NCBI RefSeq assembly: GCF_002368195.1
Contig: NZ_AP018178.1
Coordinates: 6,770,645-6,834,644, forward strand
Reading direction: 5' to 3'
Length of the DNA stretch: 64,000 bases
Source of the DNA: Calothrix sp. NIES-2100
GTDB lineage: Bacteria; Cyanobacteriota; Cyanobacteriia; Cyanobacteriales; Nostocaceae
Each line of letters begins with the position of its first letter. Position 1 is the first letter of the stretch. The notes beneath the pieces are model-generated. The model did no database searches. It saw only the letters and a program-made list of their open reading frames with translations, and was not told where the DNA came from. Both the position numbers and the translations under genes were made by a program. Below, in pieces: positions 23,443-31,786 of this stretch.

Positions 23443-24369
23443 ATGCCTCGTCGTTGGATATTATCTGCTTTAGGAGTTTTATTGAGTATATTATTGGCTG
23501 CTTGTAACACTGCAACTATTCAGCAGCCATTAACAAAATTACCTACAAACGCTAACACTCAAGAATTATCAAAAGCACCAGCTAAAAGAGTTGTGGCTCT
23601 CTCATCCCTTGCGGCTGATATTATTTATCAACTCGATGAAACAAAGCTCGTAGGTATTACTGGTAGCAAATTATTTAAAGATGACTCAAGATTTGCCAAT
23701 CTTCCTCGCGTGAGTGAAGGACAAAGCCCACCTAATTTAGAAAAAATTATTGCATTACAGCCAGATTTAGTTATTGGTGCGGAAGGCTTTTCTAATCAAC
23801 CGATTGAAAAACTAAAGCAATTAGGGATTTCTACTATTCTTACGCAAGTTAAAAGTTGGGAATCTCTCGAAAAATTAACTCAACAACTAGCTGAGTTAAT
23901 TAATGCTGATCCCCAACCTTTATTAAATCGCTACAAAAATTTTTTAGCAGCTAAATCAACTCAGAGTCCTTCAACTTTAGTATTGGTAAGTCGTCAACCA
24001 ATTTTAGCCCCGAATAAAAATAGTTGGGCTGGGGATTTACTAGGAAAATTTCAAGTAAAAAACTTGGTAGCAGAATTACAAGGTACAAGTCCCATCGCTG
24101 GTTATGTAACGCTTTCAGCCGAGAAAGTTTTGGCAGCAAATCCAGAGGTTTTAATAGTGGTAAATAATGCTGACCCACAACTTTTAGACTCTTTGAAAAA
24201 AGAAGCTTTTTGGCAAAAACTCCAAGCTACCCAAAATAATCGAGTTTATACTTTTGACTATTATGGGCTGGTAAATCCAGGTAGTATTGATGCAATTCAA
24301 AAAACTTGTCAGCAATTAACGCAAGTTTTATCTGCACCAGGGACATCCAACTTTTTAAAAACCCAATAA
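23443..24369 (+). CDS. Iron-siderophore/haem-type ABC substrate-binding lipoprotein
   Basis: 308 residues from ATG 23443, which has AAGGA 8 bases upstream; a TTG-led extension to 23395 is unlikely. A lipoprotein signal ends LLAAC, with the lipidated Cys at 21. The TroA/FecB-type fold (PF01497 family) is shown by KRVVALSSLAADIIYQLDE, IIALQPDLVIG and VLAANPEVLIVV. Such proteins deliver ferric siderophores, haem or cobalamin to ABC importers; the adjoining iron genes favour iron. No permease or ATPase is next to it. The last nine residues and the stop codon are supplied by the family B repeat element at 24340. Confidence 0.85.
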   Translation: MPRRWILSALGVLLSILLAACNTATIQQPLTKLPTNANTQELSKAPAKRVVALSSLAADIIYQLDETKLVGITGSKLFKDDSRFANLPRVSEGQSPPNLEKIIALQPDLVIGAEGFSNQPIEKLKQLGISTILTQVKSWESLEKLTQQLAELINADPQPLLNRYKNFLAAKSTQSPSTLVLVSRQPILAPNKNSWAGDLLGKFQVKNLVAELQGTSPIAGYVTLSAEKVLAANPEVLIVVNNADPQLLDSLKKEAFWQKLQATQNNRVYTFDYYGLVNPGSIDAIQKTCQQLTQVLSAPGTSNFLKTQ

Positions 24370-24462
24370 ATTTGTAGTGCGAGTGTCTCGCTCGCTGATA
24401 TTCATTTATCGAGCAAGATGCTCGCACTACGGAATATGGGTAATTTATTTTTTGTAAATCCC
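24340..24462. mobile_element. MITE-like element, family B, copy 2, overlapping a gene end
   Basis: GGGACATCCAACTTTTTAAA at the left and TTTATTTTTTGTAAATCCC at the right match, in inverse orientation, the element at 12455-12578. The central hairpin TAGTGCGAGTGTCTCGCTCG / CGAGCAAGATGCTCGCACTA is shared. The first 30 bases encode the C-terminus of the preceding lipoprotein. Confidence 0.85.
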
Positions 24463-24689
24463 TCATCATGAATTTATCGCTCAATAAAGTTCAGTTAAGC
24501 ATTAATTTATTCTATTTCTTCTTCTCTCTGCGTCCTTGGCATTTAATTAGATTGAGCTACTTAAAAGCGTTTTAGCCTTAACAGAACCGTATTGATTTAT
24601 CGCTTCAATAAAAAGGTGCGTTAGCTTGCGGCATAACACACCCTAATTGCAATTTTTATTTTGGACTTTGAATTGCTTATTTTCTCTCT

Positions 24690-25655
24690 CTAATCTTTTA
24701 CTGGAGTAATCGGTTTTTGCCCACGAATATTTTTGATTTCTTGAGGAGAAGCACCAGTTATACTGCGCAAATAAGTACCACCAATAGTCAGCAAGAATGT
24801 TAAATAAGCGACAGCTTGTACAACGTAGAGATTTTCTCTATAGCCAAACAAAGTTTTGAAAATAACGCCGGGGAACTGTTCATCGGGCAAGATTTTAGAA
24901 GTATTCCAAACCATTGGCCCCAAAATACAAGAATGAACTTTAGTAAAGCGTTCGTAATAAAAACAAAGGTTTTCTGTAGCGCGACTACTAAGGGCATAGT
25001 TAGCCACAGCTTCGTCAAAGTGTTTCAAAGCAGAAACTACTAAACCAGCAACTATCAAAACTAATAAAATGCCCATTACTTGGAAAAATTGGCGAATATT
25101 AATTTTGATACCCCATTTAAATAACATTACGCCAATGGCTACCGCAGTTAATAAACCACCAATAGCACCTAAAGCAGGCATAAATCCTTGTTGAAAATTG
25201 GCAGCAATAAATAGAACTGTTTCAAAACCTTCGCGAACTACAGCAATTAAAATTAAGCTAAAAACGCCCCAACCTGCATTTGATTTTTGTGTCAGCGCTT
25301 CTGTGACGGCTCCCTCAACATTAACTTTCATAAATTTGGCTTGTTGAGTCATCCAAATCAACATCCAGCTGAGCATGATAATCGCTAAGACGCTAAATAT
25401 ACCTTCTAGCATCGGCTCAACCACAGAGGTGTATTGCGGATTAATTGCTCCTAATGCTTGAATTACCCAGCTGAAAAGTACACCTATTAGGGCACTGATG
25501 ACAATACCAACACCAACACCAGCATATACCCAAGAATTAAGTCGAGATTGTTTGCCTTTTTTTAGTAACGCTAACACAATCCCAACAACAAGGGCTGCTT
25601 CTACTCCTTCTCGGAGTGTAATGACAAACGTAGGTAAGGCAGTACTAAAATTCAT
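24690..25655 (-). CDS. ftr1: FTR1-family high-affinity iron permease
   Basis: 321 residues with about seven membrane helices. Two iron-binding REGxE motifs are present: REGVE at 15-19 and REGFE at 141-145, each within a helix as in FTR1/EfeU. The family moves ferric iron across the cytoplasmic membrane, taking it directly from a ferroxidase or from EfeO/EfeB partners. An extra extracytoplasmic loop with two cysteines (about residues 231 and 242) follows the fifth helix. A multicopper oxidase, a helix-hairpin-helix lipoprotein and a ferritin-like gene lie upstream on the same strand, supporting iron uptake. The start codon follows a tandem-repeat spacer of about 100 bases after the ferritin-like gene. 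Confidence 0.92.
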   Translation of the reverse strand: MNFSTALPTFVITLREGVEAALVVGIVLALLKKGKQSRLNSWVYAGVGVGIVISALIGVLFSWVIQALGAINPQYTSVVEPMLEGIFSVLAIIMLSWMLIWMTQQAKFMKVNVEGAVTEALTQKSNAGWGVFSLILIAVVREGFETVLFIAANFQQGFMPALGAIGGLLTAVAIGVMLFKWGIKINIRQFFQVMGILLVLIVAGLVVSALKHFDEAVANYALSSRATENLCFYYERFTKVHSCILGPMVWNTSKILPDEQFPGVIFKTLFGYRENLYVVQAVAYLTFLLTIGGTYLRSITGASPQEIKNIRGQKPITPVKD

Positions 25656-25666
25656 TTTTAATAATC

Positions 25667-25758
25667 CAAAGTCAACAGTCCAAAGTCAACAGTCAACAGT
25701 CAACAGTCAACAGTCAAAATATAGACTATTGACCATTGACTAATGACTATTGACTATT
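25667..25758. repeat. Heptanucleotide tandem repeats (AGTCAAC and TGACTAT types)
   Basis: Seven or so copies of CAACAGT/CAAAGT units followed by ATTGACC/ATTGACT units fill the space between the ferritin-like gene and ftr1. Similar arrays lie at 27701, 33725-33785 and 36673. Confidence 0.85.
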
Positions 25759-26191
25759 AACTAAAATCACGTAACATTTTTTTCAATTCAAGATTATGCA
25801 TCTCTTCTTGACCAATCATGCCACGAGCGAACTCTTCTAAATAAATACTGGCATTGGTAACAGTTTCTAGGAGAGTTTTATACAAATCCAATGCCTTTTT
25901 TTCATGAGATAAACTTTCAGCCAAGATATCCTTGACTGAATGTTGGTGAGTTTCCTCCATTGCAGCAATTTTCAAAGAAGGATGTCCATCTAATCCAGTT
26001 AAAATTTCTCCTACTTGTTGAGCATGGAGTAGAGATTCGCTGGCCTGTGCTTTAAAAAAGGCCACAATGGGAATGCGGTTAGGTCCAGTCACCATCAGGG
26101 AGTAATGGGTATAGCGTACTACCCCTGCTAGCTCAAATTCCATGATCGCATTCAATAGGTCGATGGTTTTTTTGTGGTCAAGCTCTTGCAT
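25757..26191 (-). CDS. Ferritin-like (bacterioferritin-type) diiron protein
   Basis: 144 residues, a four-helix bundle. Helix A has FELAGVVRYTHY with Glu20; helix B has SESLLHAQQVGE (Glu52, His56); helix C has LSHEKKALDLY (His96, Glu97); helix D has GQEEMHNLEL (Glu129, His132). The last is the normal ExxH ligand pattern, while the helix B set is atypical. Bacterioferritins oxidise and store iron. It is slightly short of the usual 155-160 residues. Located between the helix-hairpin-helix lipoprotein and ftr1 on the same strand, consistent with storing imported iron. Confidence 0.85.
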   Translation of the reverse strand: MQELDHKKTIDLLNAIMEFELAGVVRYTHYSLMVTGPNRIPIVAFFKAQASESLLHAQQVGEILTGLDGHPSLKIAAMEETHQHSVKDILAESLSHEKKALDLYKTLLETVTNASIYLEEFARGMIGQEEMHNLELKKMLRDFS

Positions 26192-26363
26192 CAGTTGTTA
26201 AGTTAAGCAAAGGTTACGAATGTAGCGTAATGAGTAATAAGTTAGAAGTTATACTTTTTTGAAGTGTTAAAAGTTGCGACTATCTTCAGTTTTAGCTCCT
26301 AACTATTTCCTCACTATTCACCCATTTTAAACTCCAGTTTACATATCCAAACTAGGCAAATTG

Positions 26364-27398
26364 TTATTGTTGTGCTTGGGTGCTAGTTTTGTCTATTACT
26401 TGTTGAGAGTTTTGCTCAATAGTTTTTACTAGTTTGGTGACATCCTCAGGGGTTTTCACTGGCGTAGCAGGTGGGATAGCCGCAGGCCAAACTTTTAACA
26501 AGTCAGCAAAACTCGCTTCAATAGCTTTGTTGGCTTCGGGACTTGTTTGCGCTACTTGGCTAGCTATACCTTTATACAAGTCATTAGCATAGACGACAAA
26601 CCCACGGGAGTCTTGATATTCTATGGCAGCAGATATTTTACCATTTGCGATCGCAGCTCCATATTCTGAGTTGGCTGCATCTAACAATCCGTTGATTACC
26701 TGGAGGACAAATCCCGGTTTTGAGCGTTGGGCTTCTGGCAAAGTGGCGATCGCTCCATCAACAGCTTGCACTGAAGAGGTAAAATTAGTTTTGACCTTGG
26801 CATTCTTGGGATTAGATTTGACTAAATCTTGCAAACTCACCAATGTTGTCTTAAATTCTTTGACTTTCCGCTCGTTTAGTTGCTCTTCTACATCTACATA
26901 AATCTCTTCAACCGGATGTCCTATATGAGGTTCAGCCTGTTTCGGCTGATTTTGATCCAAAAGTTCTTTAGCTACTAAAAGATGTCCTTTCATTAAGCCC
27001 AGCTTTGTCATATAGTCAACATCTTTAGCCTCACCAGTAAGTACAACTTCTTGAACAGTCACCATGTCTTTGATTTGATCGAACTGTTCTTGAGTAATAA
27101 CTTTTTTACTTACTAAATCTTCTGGGCTGACGTATGGTCGATTTGCCTGAATTTTATTTGATAATGCAGGAACACCTAACTTAGCTTCAAATTTATCCAA
27201 CTCCGACAAGATAGCATTATTGATGTTAATTTTCGCTTTGCTACCGTGACTGCTGTGAGTCGTAGCTTCAGTTACCTGTGCAGTAGAGTTAGCAGATGGT
27301 GTAGCTGGATTTTCTGCTTTGGGTGTACTGTTACAGGAACTTAAAGTAACTATGGCAGCAGCAGCAATAGTTAAACAGATATAGCGATATTTTATCAT
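26364..27398 (-). CDS. Lipoprotein with ComEA-like helix-hairpin-helix, iron-locus associated
   Basis: 344 residues from ATG 27398; the frame is open 40 codons further up, but MIKYRYICLTIAAAAIVTL with SSC is a clear lipoprotein signal and marks the start. After a Thr/Ser-rich linker there is a helix-hairpin-helix segment (ININNAILSELDKFE, then SPEDLVSKKVITQEQFDQIK). The rest is helical, with a His/Glu-rich stretch MKGHLLVAKELLDQNQ and AEPHIGHPVEEIYVDVEEQL that could bind metal as in EfeO/imelysin-like proteins. In its place beside ftr1 it may be the periplasmic iron-handing partner. That role is inferred, not shown. Confidence 0.75.
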   Translation of the reverse strand: MIKYRYICLTIAAAAIVTLSSCNSTPKAENPATPSANSTAQVTEATTHSSHGSKAKININNAILSELDKFEAKLGVPALSNKIQANRPYVSPEDLVSKKVITQEQFDQIKDMVTVQEVVLTGEAKDVDYMTKLGLMKGHLLVAKELLDQNQPKQAEPHIGHPVEEIYVDVEEQLNERKVKEFKTTLVSLQDLVKSNPKNAKVKTNFTSSVQAVDGAIATLPEAQRSKPGFVLQVINGLLDAANSEYGAAIANGKISAAIEYQDSRGFVVYANDLYKGIASQVAQTSPEANKAIEASFADLLKVWPAAIPPATPVKTPEDVTKLVKTIEQNSQQVIDKTSTQAQQ

Positions 27399-27869
27399 TT
27401 GTGCTCTTGGGAATGACTTCGGTGGATAGCAATTGCCACTTCTCAAACTACGAATAGTAGTTTCATTTGACAATTCGTCATAGATTGTACTTTCGCATAT
27501 AATGCGACTCTTTATCAACTAGCTGAAAAATATTAACTAGAATTTAACAATTTTTTTAATTTATTGACTAGGCTTGATTAAGTATATAAGCCAGAAACAC
27601 CCATCCAAAAAGGCTAAAGTAGCTATCACTAGCGATTAGGCTTTTTTTAAGGCGTTCTAAATATTGAGACTTGATGGCAAAAAGCTGAATGCAGAGAAAT
27701 TCTCAACAGTCAACACTCAACGCTTCGAGTGAGCTTCAGTGCGGCGCAGTCAACAGTCAACAGTCAACAGTCAACAGTCTAGAATTTGTTGACCAATGAC
27801 TATTGACTATTGACACCCTCAAGTAGAAATCACAAAATACAATACTTGAGTCCTGATGAGAAAAATAGT
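27399..27869. repeat. Spacer with tandem repeats upstream of the HHH lipoprotein
   Basis: 27701-27815 holds repeated AGTCAAC and ATTGACT units, broken by a GC-richer segment (CTTCGAGTGAGCTTCAGTGC). The part 27399-27700 is AT-rich, with the promoter of the lipoprotein gene but no recognised operator. Confidence 0.7.
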
Positions 27870-28109
27870 TTACTTAGCAGATTTAGTCTTTTGATTGTCA
27901 TTTTGAGCAAGTGAGGTATAGGAAGATACAGGCCGTTGGGGTTCTTCCCAGGATAGTGACTTCAAAGCAGCATTCCCATATTTATGACTTTGACTAACTC
28001 GCCAGCAAGCTATGGGAAAAGTAATACCAAATAAAATCAAAACACTCACCATAGCCAAAACATATTGGTGTAATTTTCTAATTTGTAGGCTGTATTTTTG
28101 TGTTTGCAT
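27870..28109 (-). CDS. Small single-pass membrane protein of the iron locus
   Basis: 79 residues. AGGAGG lies 9 bases upstream of ATG 28109, a strong ribosome-binding site. One membrane helix (YVLAMVSVLILFGITFPIAC, about 16-35) is followed by a polar tail rich in Ser, Asn and Lys. The cysteine at the end of the helix is not in a lipobox. No family is recognised. Its position among membrane proteins next to the FTR1 locus suggests an accessory subunit. Confidence 0.65.
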   Translation of the reverse strand: MQTQKYSLQIRKLHQYVLAMVSVLILFGITFPIACWRVSQSHKYGNAALKSLSWEEPQRPVSSYTSLAQNDNQKTKSAK

Positions 28110-28176
28110 ATTTCCATTCCTCCTAGATTGTGATGAATTAAAAAATTAGAAGTCTTTGAGCAAATTTGCTGTTCCC

Positions 28177-28209
28177 AGATCCCCGACTTATTAGAGAAGT
28201 CGGGGATCT
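28177..28209. repeat. 33-bp palindromic repeat, copy 3
   Basis: AGATCCCCGACTTATT then AGAAGTCGGGGATCT. It lies 30 bases past the stop of the 28240 gene (minus strand) and may act as its terminator. As in copy 4, GATTTAGGACTG follows about 18 bases on, so the repeat unit is longer than the palindrome. Confidence 0.85.
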
Positions 28210-28239
28210 AACTTGACATGAAAGATTTAGGACTGTTAA

Positions 28240-28713
28240 TCACGTTGGCATTAAAGGTAAGTAGGGGAATAAAGGATGCCAATTCATAACAGTTGCCGCC
28301 ACCATAAAGCAAAATAAGCAGAAAAATATCGTTCGAGTTTTAATCTGTTTATTCTGCCAAAGTTTATTGAGTATTAACCAGCTAAACAACCAGGCAATTA
28401 ACATCACAGTTTCTTTGCCAGAATAGCTGCCAATTTCACCATATAAAGGATTAGCATTCTGACTACCTGGTATCCAATGCCCAAGGCTCCAAACAATTTT
28501 ATCCCACGCTTTAAAGGCAGAAGTAAAGTGTTGATTAACCATTAAGATAAAGCAACTAAATGCTGCACTAATTAATGCGGCGGCGGCTGGCCCTGAAACA
28601 TTAGGTGATGTCTGAGAACCTGTTGCTAATCCTTTGGGGAAAGTTTTTAAGCGATTCCAAACCCGCACATATAACGGCAGATATTGAGAATTTGGCGATA
28701 ATTTTTCAACCAC
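28240..28713 (-). CDS. Polytopic membrane protein of the iron locus (157 aa)
   Basis: The frame is open further up to 28923, but that part overlaps the preceding gene. GGAGG (28723-28727) sits 9 bases before GTG 28711-28713, which I take as start. Three membrane helices are visible (GPAAAALISAAFSCFILMV, TVMLIAWLFSWLILNKLW and IFFCLFCFMVAATVM). Before the second is KIVWSLGHWIPGSQNANPLY, and the end is NWHPLFPYLPLMPT. Conserved-looking His residues near the membrane could bind haem or metal. I recognise no named family. It starts 54 bases after the 28767 gene, so the two are probably one transcript. Confidence 0.7.
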   Translation of the reverse strand: MVEKLSPNSQYLPLYVRVWNRLKTFPKGLATGSQTSPNVSGPAAAALISAAFSCFILMVNQHFTSAFKAWDKIVWSLGHWIPGSQNANPLYGEIGSYSGKETVMLIAWLFSWLILNKLWQNKQIKTRTIFFCLFCFMVAATVMNWHPLFPYLPLMPT

Positions 28714-28766
28714 TGAGTATAACCTCCAAATACGTAATTCTGTTTGATATTTAGCTGACAAACTTA

Positions 28767-29384
28767 TTACAAAGTATGTATTCTGGCTACATTCAATCCA
28801 CTGACAAAACCGCCAATGGCAAAGAACATCATTGCCATTAAGCCAATGCAAGTGGCGTTGAGTACTACACGATTCTTTTTCTCGAGAATTGAGTCGCCAT
28901 ATTTCCACAGAATCCAGGTACAAGCAACTCCCAAAGGAAATGTAAATAACACTGTAAATTCGTGGTACTCCATGAACAGATAATGCACTAAAGGTGTATT
29001 TTTAGTTAACCAAGCACGCGCACCACCAATAGGCGCTCGGTAACGCATATAAACCCAATTACCAGAAGCAATGGCGAGAAAAGATAGACAAGTAGCCCAA
29101 AAAGTGAGTGTACGCATTTGCGGTAAGATTTTGCCCACTCCTCGCAGTAAAGGAAATGCCATGTGTCCAGCATAAGCAATGACAACTACTGCAAGCAAAG
29201 CTGCTGTTCCATGAATAGCCCCCATATAACGTTGCCAAGGGCTAGGGCTTAATAAATTTACTAGTGGTAAAAACAGGAATAAACCAGCGGATAAGATACT
29301 CAGCCCGTAAATACAAACAGTGGCAATATCTAATTGTTTAGGTAAATCACTGGTAACTGAATTAGCGTCTGAATCGAATGTCAT
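28767..29384 (-). CDS. Polytopic membrane protein with paired histidines (205 aa)
   Basis: Start taken at ATG 29384 (MTFDSDANSVTSD); a slightly longer start at 29393 exists. About five membrane helices. His58 and His74 lie in or near helix 2 (YMGAIHGTAALLAVVVIAYA, then GHMAFPLL), and His134 and His141 near helix 4 (PLVHYLFMEYHEFTVLF). Paired transmembrane histidines suggest a b-type haem or a metal site, as in cytochrome b561/DUF2231-like proteins, but no family is assigned. It is the first of a likely operon with the 157-residue protein, between the multicopper oxidase and ftr1 genes. Confidence 0.7.
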   Translation of the reverse strand: MTFDSDANSVTSDLPKQLDIATVCIYGLSILSAGLFLFLPLVNLLSPSPWQRYMGAIHGTAALLAVVVIAYAGHMAFPLLRGVGKILPQMRTLTFWATCLSFLAIASGNWVYMRYRAPIGGARAWLTKNTPLVHYLFMEYHEFTVLFTFPLGVACTWILWKYGDSILEKKNRVVLNATCIGLMAMMFFAIGGFVSGLNVARIHTL

Positions 29385-30204
29385 TAGGAACACCTCAATG
29401 ATAAAATGCTTGCAGAATTTCTAGAGATATAGGTGCGATCGCGAAAAAAATAGGAAATTATGCCACTAAACTTTTTGTGCGCAATAGTGGGCAATAATGT
29501 GGAATATTTATGCTTTAATTACTTGTTATTTTGCATCTTGAGAAACTTTCATCGCATCAAAAATTGTGGATACAGATAGTTGAATTAGTACTATCGTTCC
29601 TAAAAAGAATTACTCTGAATAACTCAGTTGATTGCTAAGATACATCTGCTATCAAGCAGATATCCCAACAATTCCGAGAACTTCTCAACTAATTTTTCTG
29701 CGATTCGCATATCTGCTTGGGTCGTGCAAATTAGTTGATAACTTATAGATGCCCTGTGTTCAAGCTTCTATATTATTTGCTTGATTTGGATTGTCGGATG
29801 CACCTAAAGCTTCTGATAGGTTAGCTGTCTAGCTTTACCTAAACATTATATTTTTTGATTAATGTGAAGTCTTCATAAAGGATACCATACAAGATTCGGA
29901 TTTTAATGTCAAATTTTACCCATTTATTTTCGGAAAGCCTTGTGAATTCAACACTAAAAGCCTAAAAATTTATCTCATAAAGAATCATTTTTTTCCAAAA
30001 TTTTGCACATTAATCAAATTAAATTGATTTTTTGATGATTTGTAAATCAAAAAAATTCAACTCTTGCACGTAACGCAAAATTGAGTAGACGCGTAGTGTC
30101 TTGTTATTTGACATCGCGTACGACGATCGCACAAAAGTCTAGAGTCGTGAATTTATTGACCAAGGACTATTGACTATTGACTTATTCAACATCTCTGCAA
30201 TGTA
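29385..30204. other. Long intergenic region in the iron locus
   Basis: 820 bases without a gene between the multicopper oxidase stop and the 28767 operon. It is strongly AT-rich at 29860-30060. It contains the interleaved inverted repeats at 29653-29738 and short tandem ATTGACT units near 30160-30182. I looked for a Fur box and saw no convincing GATAAT-type palindrome. Confidence 0.6.
29653..29738. promoter_or_regulatory. Two interleaved 11-bp perfect inverted repeats (pseudoknot-capable)
   Basis: Arm A CAAGCAGATAT (29653-29663) pairs with A' ATATCTGCTTG (29709-29719). Arm B TCAACTAATTT (29685-29695) pairs with B' AAATTAGTTGA (29728-29738). The order A-B-A'-B' is that of an H-type pseudoknot in RNA. 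A competing local hairpin ATCTGCT/AGCAGAT (29644-29650/29655-29661) overlaps arm A. On the minus strand it would lie about 270-355 bases upstream of the 28767 gene. It could be a leader switch or a protein-binding site. Confidence 0.5.
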
Positions 30205-31200
30205 TTACGAATTAATGACTTCAAATACACCCATGCAACCGTTTTCTGCGATCGCATCTTGATGGGGATGAAACATATACTTACCTGGGTAACGAAAGGC
30301 AAATTCTAAAATATGCCTTTCGGCGACACCCATTGTGATGACATCAGTTTTCTCACTAGGAGTCATAGTCATACCTGTGCGATAGACATCAAAGAAGTTG
30401 GCATGAAGGTGAAATGTTACTGCTGGATCGTATTCAATGATATTGAGAACATACAGCCGAATTAACTGATCTTTGTAAATGCGGATGGGATTGTCCATAT
30501 AGTGATGAGGCAAACCGTTGAAAGCGTAATATTCATTACGGCTATCATCATTTACGTCATATCCAGCCATCACTAGTACAATTTCATCCGCTGGCGGACG
30601 GGGGTTTGGTGGATCGATGATAAACATCCCATATAACCCTTTAGCAATGTGACGAGTCACAGGCTCAATATGACAGTGATACAGATGAACCCCGTAAGGT
30701 TCGGCATCAAATTCATAAATTGTGGCACTACCGTTACTGACTGGGCGAATTCCATCCATGTCTGATGAATGAATGCCATGAAAATGTAAAGAGTGAGAAT
30801 GTCCAGCTTTATTGAGAAATAGTATCCGTACCCGTTCCCCCTGCTTAACCCTGAGTGTCGGCCCTGGTATATGTCCGTTTAAATCCCAGATGTTGTAAGA
30901 CACAGCACTATTTAGCTGAATAACGGAAGTTCCCGCAGTCAAACTAAATTCTCGGATTGTGCGTCCATTTTCGTGCTTGAGCGTCCCATAATCGAAATTT
31001 CTTAGCATCTTCATGGGTTGAGTTACGCCTTCGGATGCCGCAATTTCTGTGGGGGGCACTTTGACAATTGACTGGCTTTTCACATTTGCCATCTGCCAAA
31101 GCGCCGCTGCTCCTGCTAAACCAGTGCCACATAAACCCAGCTTCAGTAATTGACGACGGCTCCAAAGTTGTTCTTTCCCCAAAGCTAAGTTATTGGGCAT
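30205..31200 (-). CDS. Two-domain multicopper oxidase, Tat-exported
   Basis: 331 residues. A twin-arginine signal (SRRQLLKLGLCGTGLAGAAA) starts the protein. Copper ligands are plain: HFHG at 139-142, HLYHCH at 172-177 with type 1 Cys176, FHLH at 263-266 and FHPH at 310-313. Thus there are two cupredoxin domains with the type 1 Cys in the first and none in the second, the small-laccase or nitrite-reductase-like architecture, probably working as a trimer. Substrate could be Fe(II), Cu(I), Mn(II) or phenols. Location on the same strand and near ftr1 favours a ferroxidase role. It lies 820 bases from the next gene, so it is likely a separate transcript. Confidence 0.9.
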   Translation of the reverse strand: MPNNLALGKEQLWSRRQLLKLGLCGTGLAGAAALWQMANVKSQSIVKVPPTEIAASEGVTQPMKMLRNFDYGTLKHENGRTIREFSLTAGTSVIQLNSAVSYNIWDLNGHIPGPTLRVKQGERVRILFLNKAGHSHSLHFHGIHSSDMDGIRPVSNGSATIYEFDAEPYGVHLYHCHIEPVTRHIAKGLYGMFIIDPPNPRPPADEIVLVMAGYDVNDDSRNEYYAFNGLPHHYMDNPIRIYKDQLIRLYVLNIIEYDPAVTFHLHANFFDVYRTGMTMTPSEKTDVITMGVAERHILEFAFRYPGKYMFHPHQDAIAENGCMGVFEVINS

Positions 31201-31366
31201 GACATTAAATAACGGTTAGCGCTACAATAGAATGTTGCAAATTATTTGCAATTACTTCTGTGTATATTAGATGAAGTAGGAATCATTGTCAATAATTCTG
31301 GCAGAGGTTTCAGTTCTCAGATTTTGCACTATTCTCAAGAACTGTCTTGAAAATGGGGACTAGGGA

Positions 31367-31534
31367 CTAGGGCGTGTTTTCAAACTCATTTCTTGAATAA
31401 GGGGAGGAGGGGGAGAGGGGGAGACGCGGTGACGCGGAGAGCTTTTTGAACAAATTTTCACCGCGTCGCCGCGTCCCATTGTCCCGTTGTCAGCCTTATG
31501 TAGTTGCATTCGATACTTTGAAGACACGCCCTAG
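31367..31534. mobile_element. Inverted-repeat element with GGGCGTGTYTTCAAA ends
   Basis: CTAGGGCGTGTTTTCAAA (31367-31384) and TTTGAAGACACGCCCTAG (31517-31534) match in 17 of 18 positions as inverted repeats. The element sits in a run of GGGACTA units, which flank it on both sides. Its inside has GAGACGCGGTGACGCGGAG and CACCGCGTCGCCGCGTC, a further palindrome. No open frame. Confidence 0.7.
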
Positions 31535-31704
31535 GGACTAGGGAAGAGAGATTTTCATACTTGGCTGTGGGTTTTTCCCATGAGTAGCTGACTTGAGGTG
31601 ATGCTAACTACCTCAGCATCAAGGTAGGAACACAGCTAAACAGCGCCAGCGGACAAAAATTTTATAAAGCTTTTTTGTGATCTAAATTACTTTTAAATCA
31701 GTTT

Positions 31705-31786
31705 GTAGTCAGGACTTTAGTCTTGTCTTTTCCAGCAAGCTTTGTGCTGACTACTCACTGAGCAAATATTTTTGCTAATTTGCTCA
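31705..31786 (+). promoter_or_regulatory. Hairpin cluster upstream of cbiM
   Basis: GTAGTCAG (31705-31712) pairs with CTGACTAC (31747-31754), enclosing CAGCA/TGCTG; TGAGCAAAT (31759-31767) pairs with ATTTGCTCA (31778-31786). Both stems are perfect. They lie 350-430 bases before cbiM, in a 936-base gene-free region (31201-32136). They could belong to a long leader. The conserved boxes of the cobalamin riboswitch were not found. Confidence 0.35.

Noticed and set aside
28714..28923. Upstream 70 codons of the 157-residue membrane protein
   Set aside because: They overlap the preceding gene in another frame. The GTG at 28713 has GGAGG at proper distance.
29385..30204. Fur box controlling the iron locus
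   Set aside because: No palindrome close to GATAATGATAATCATTATC was seen; AT-rich partial matches are not significant.
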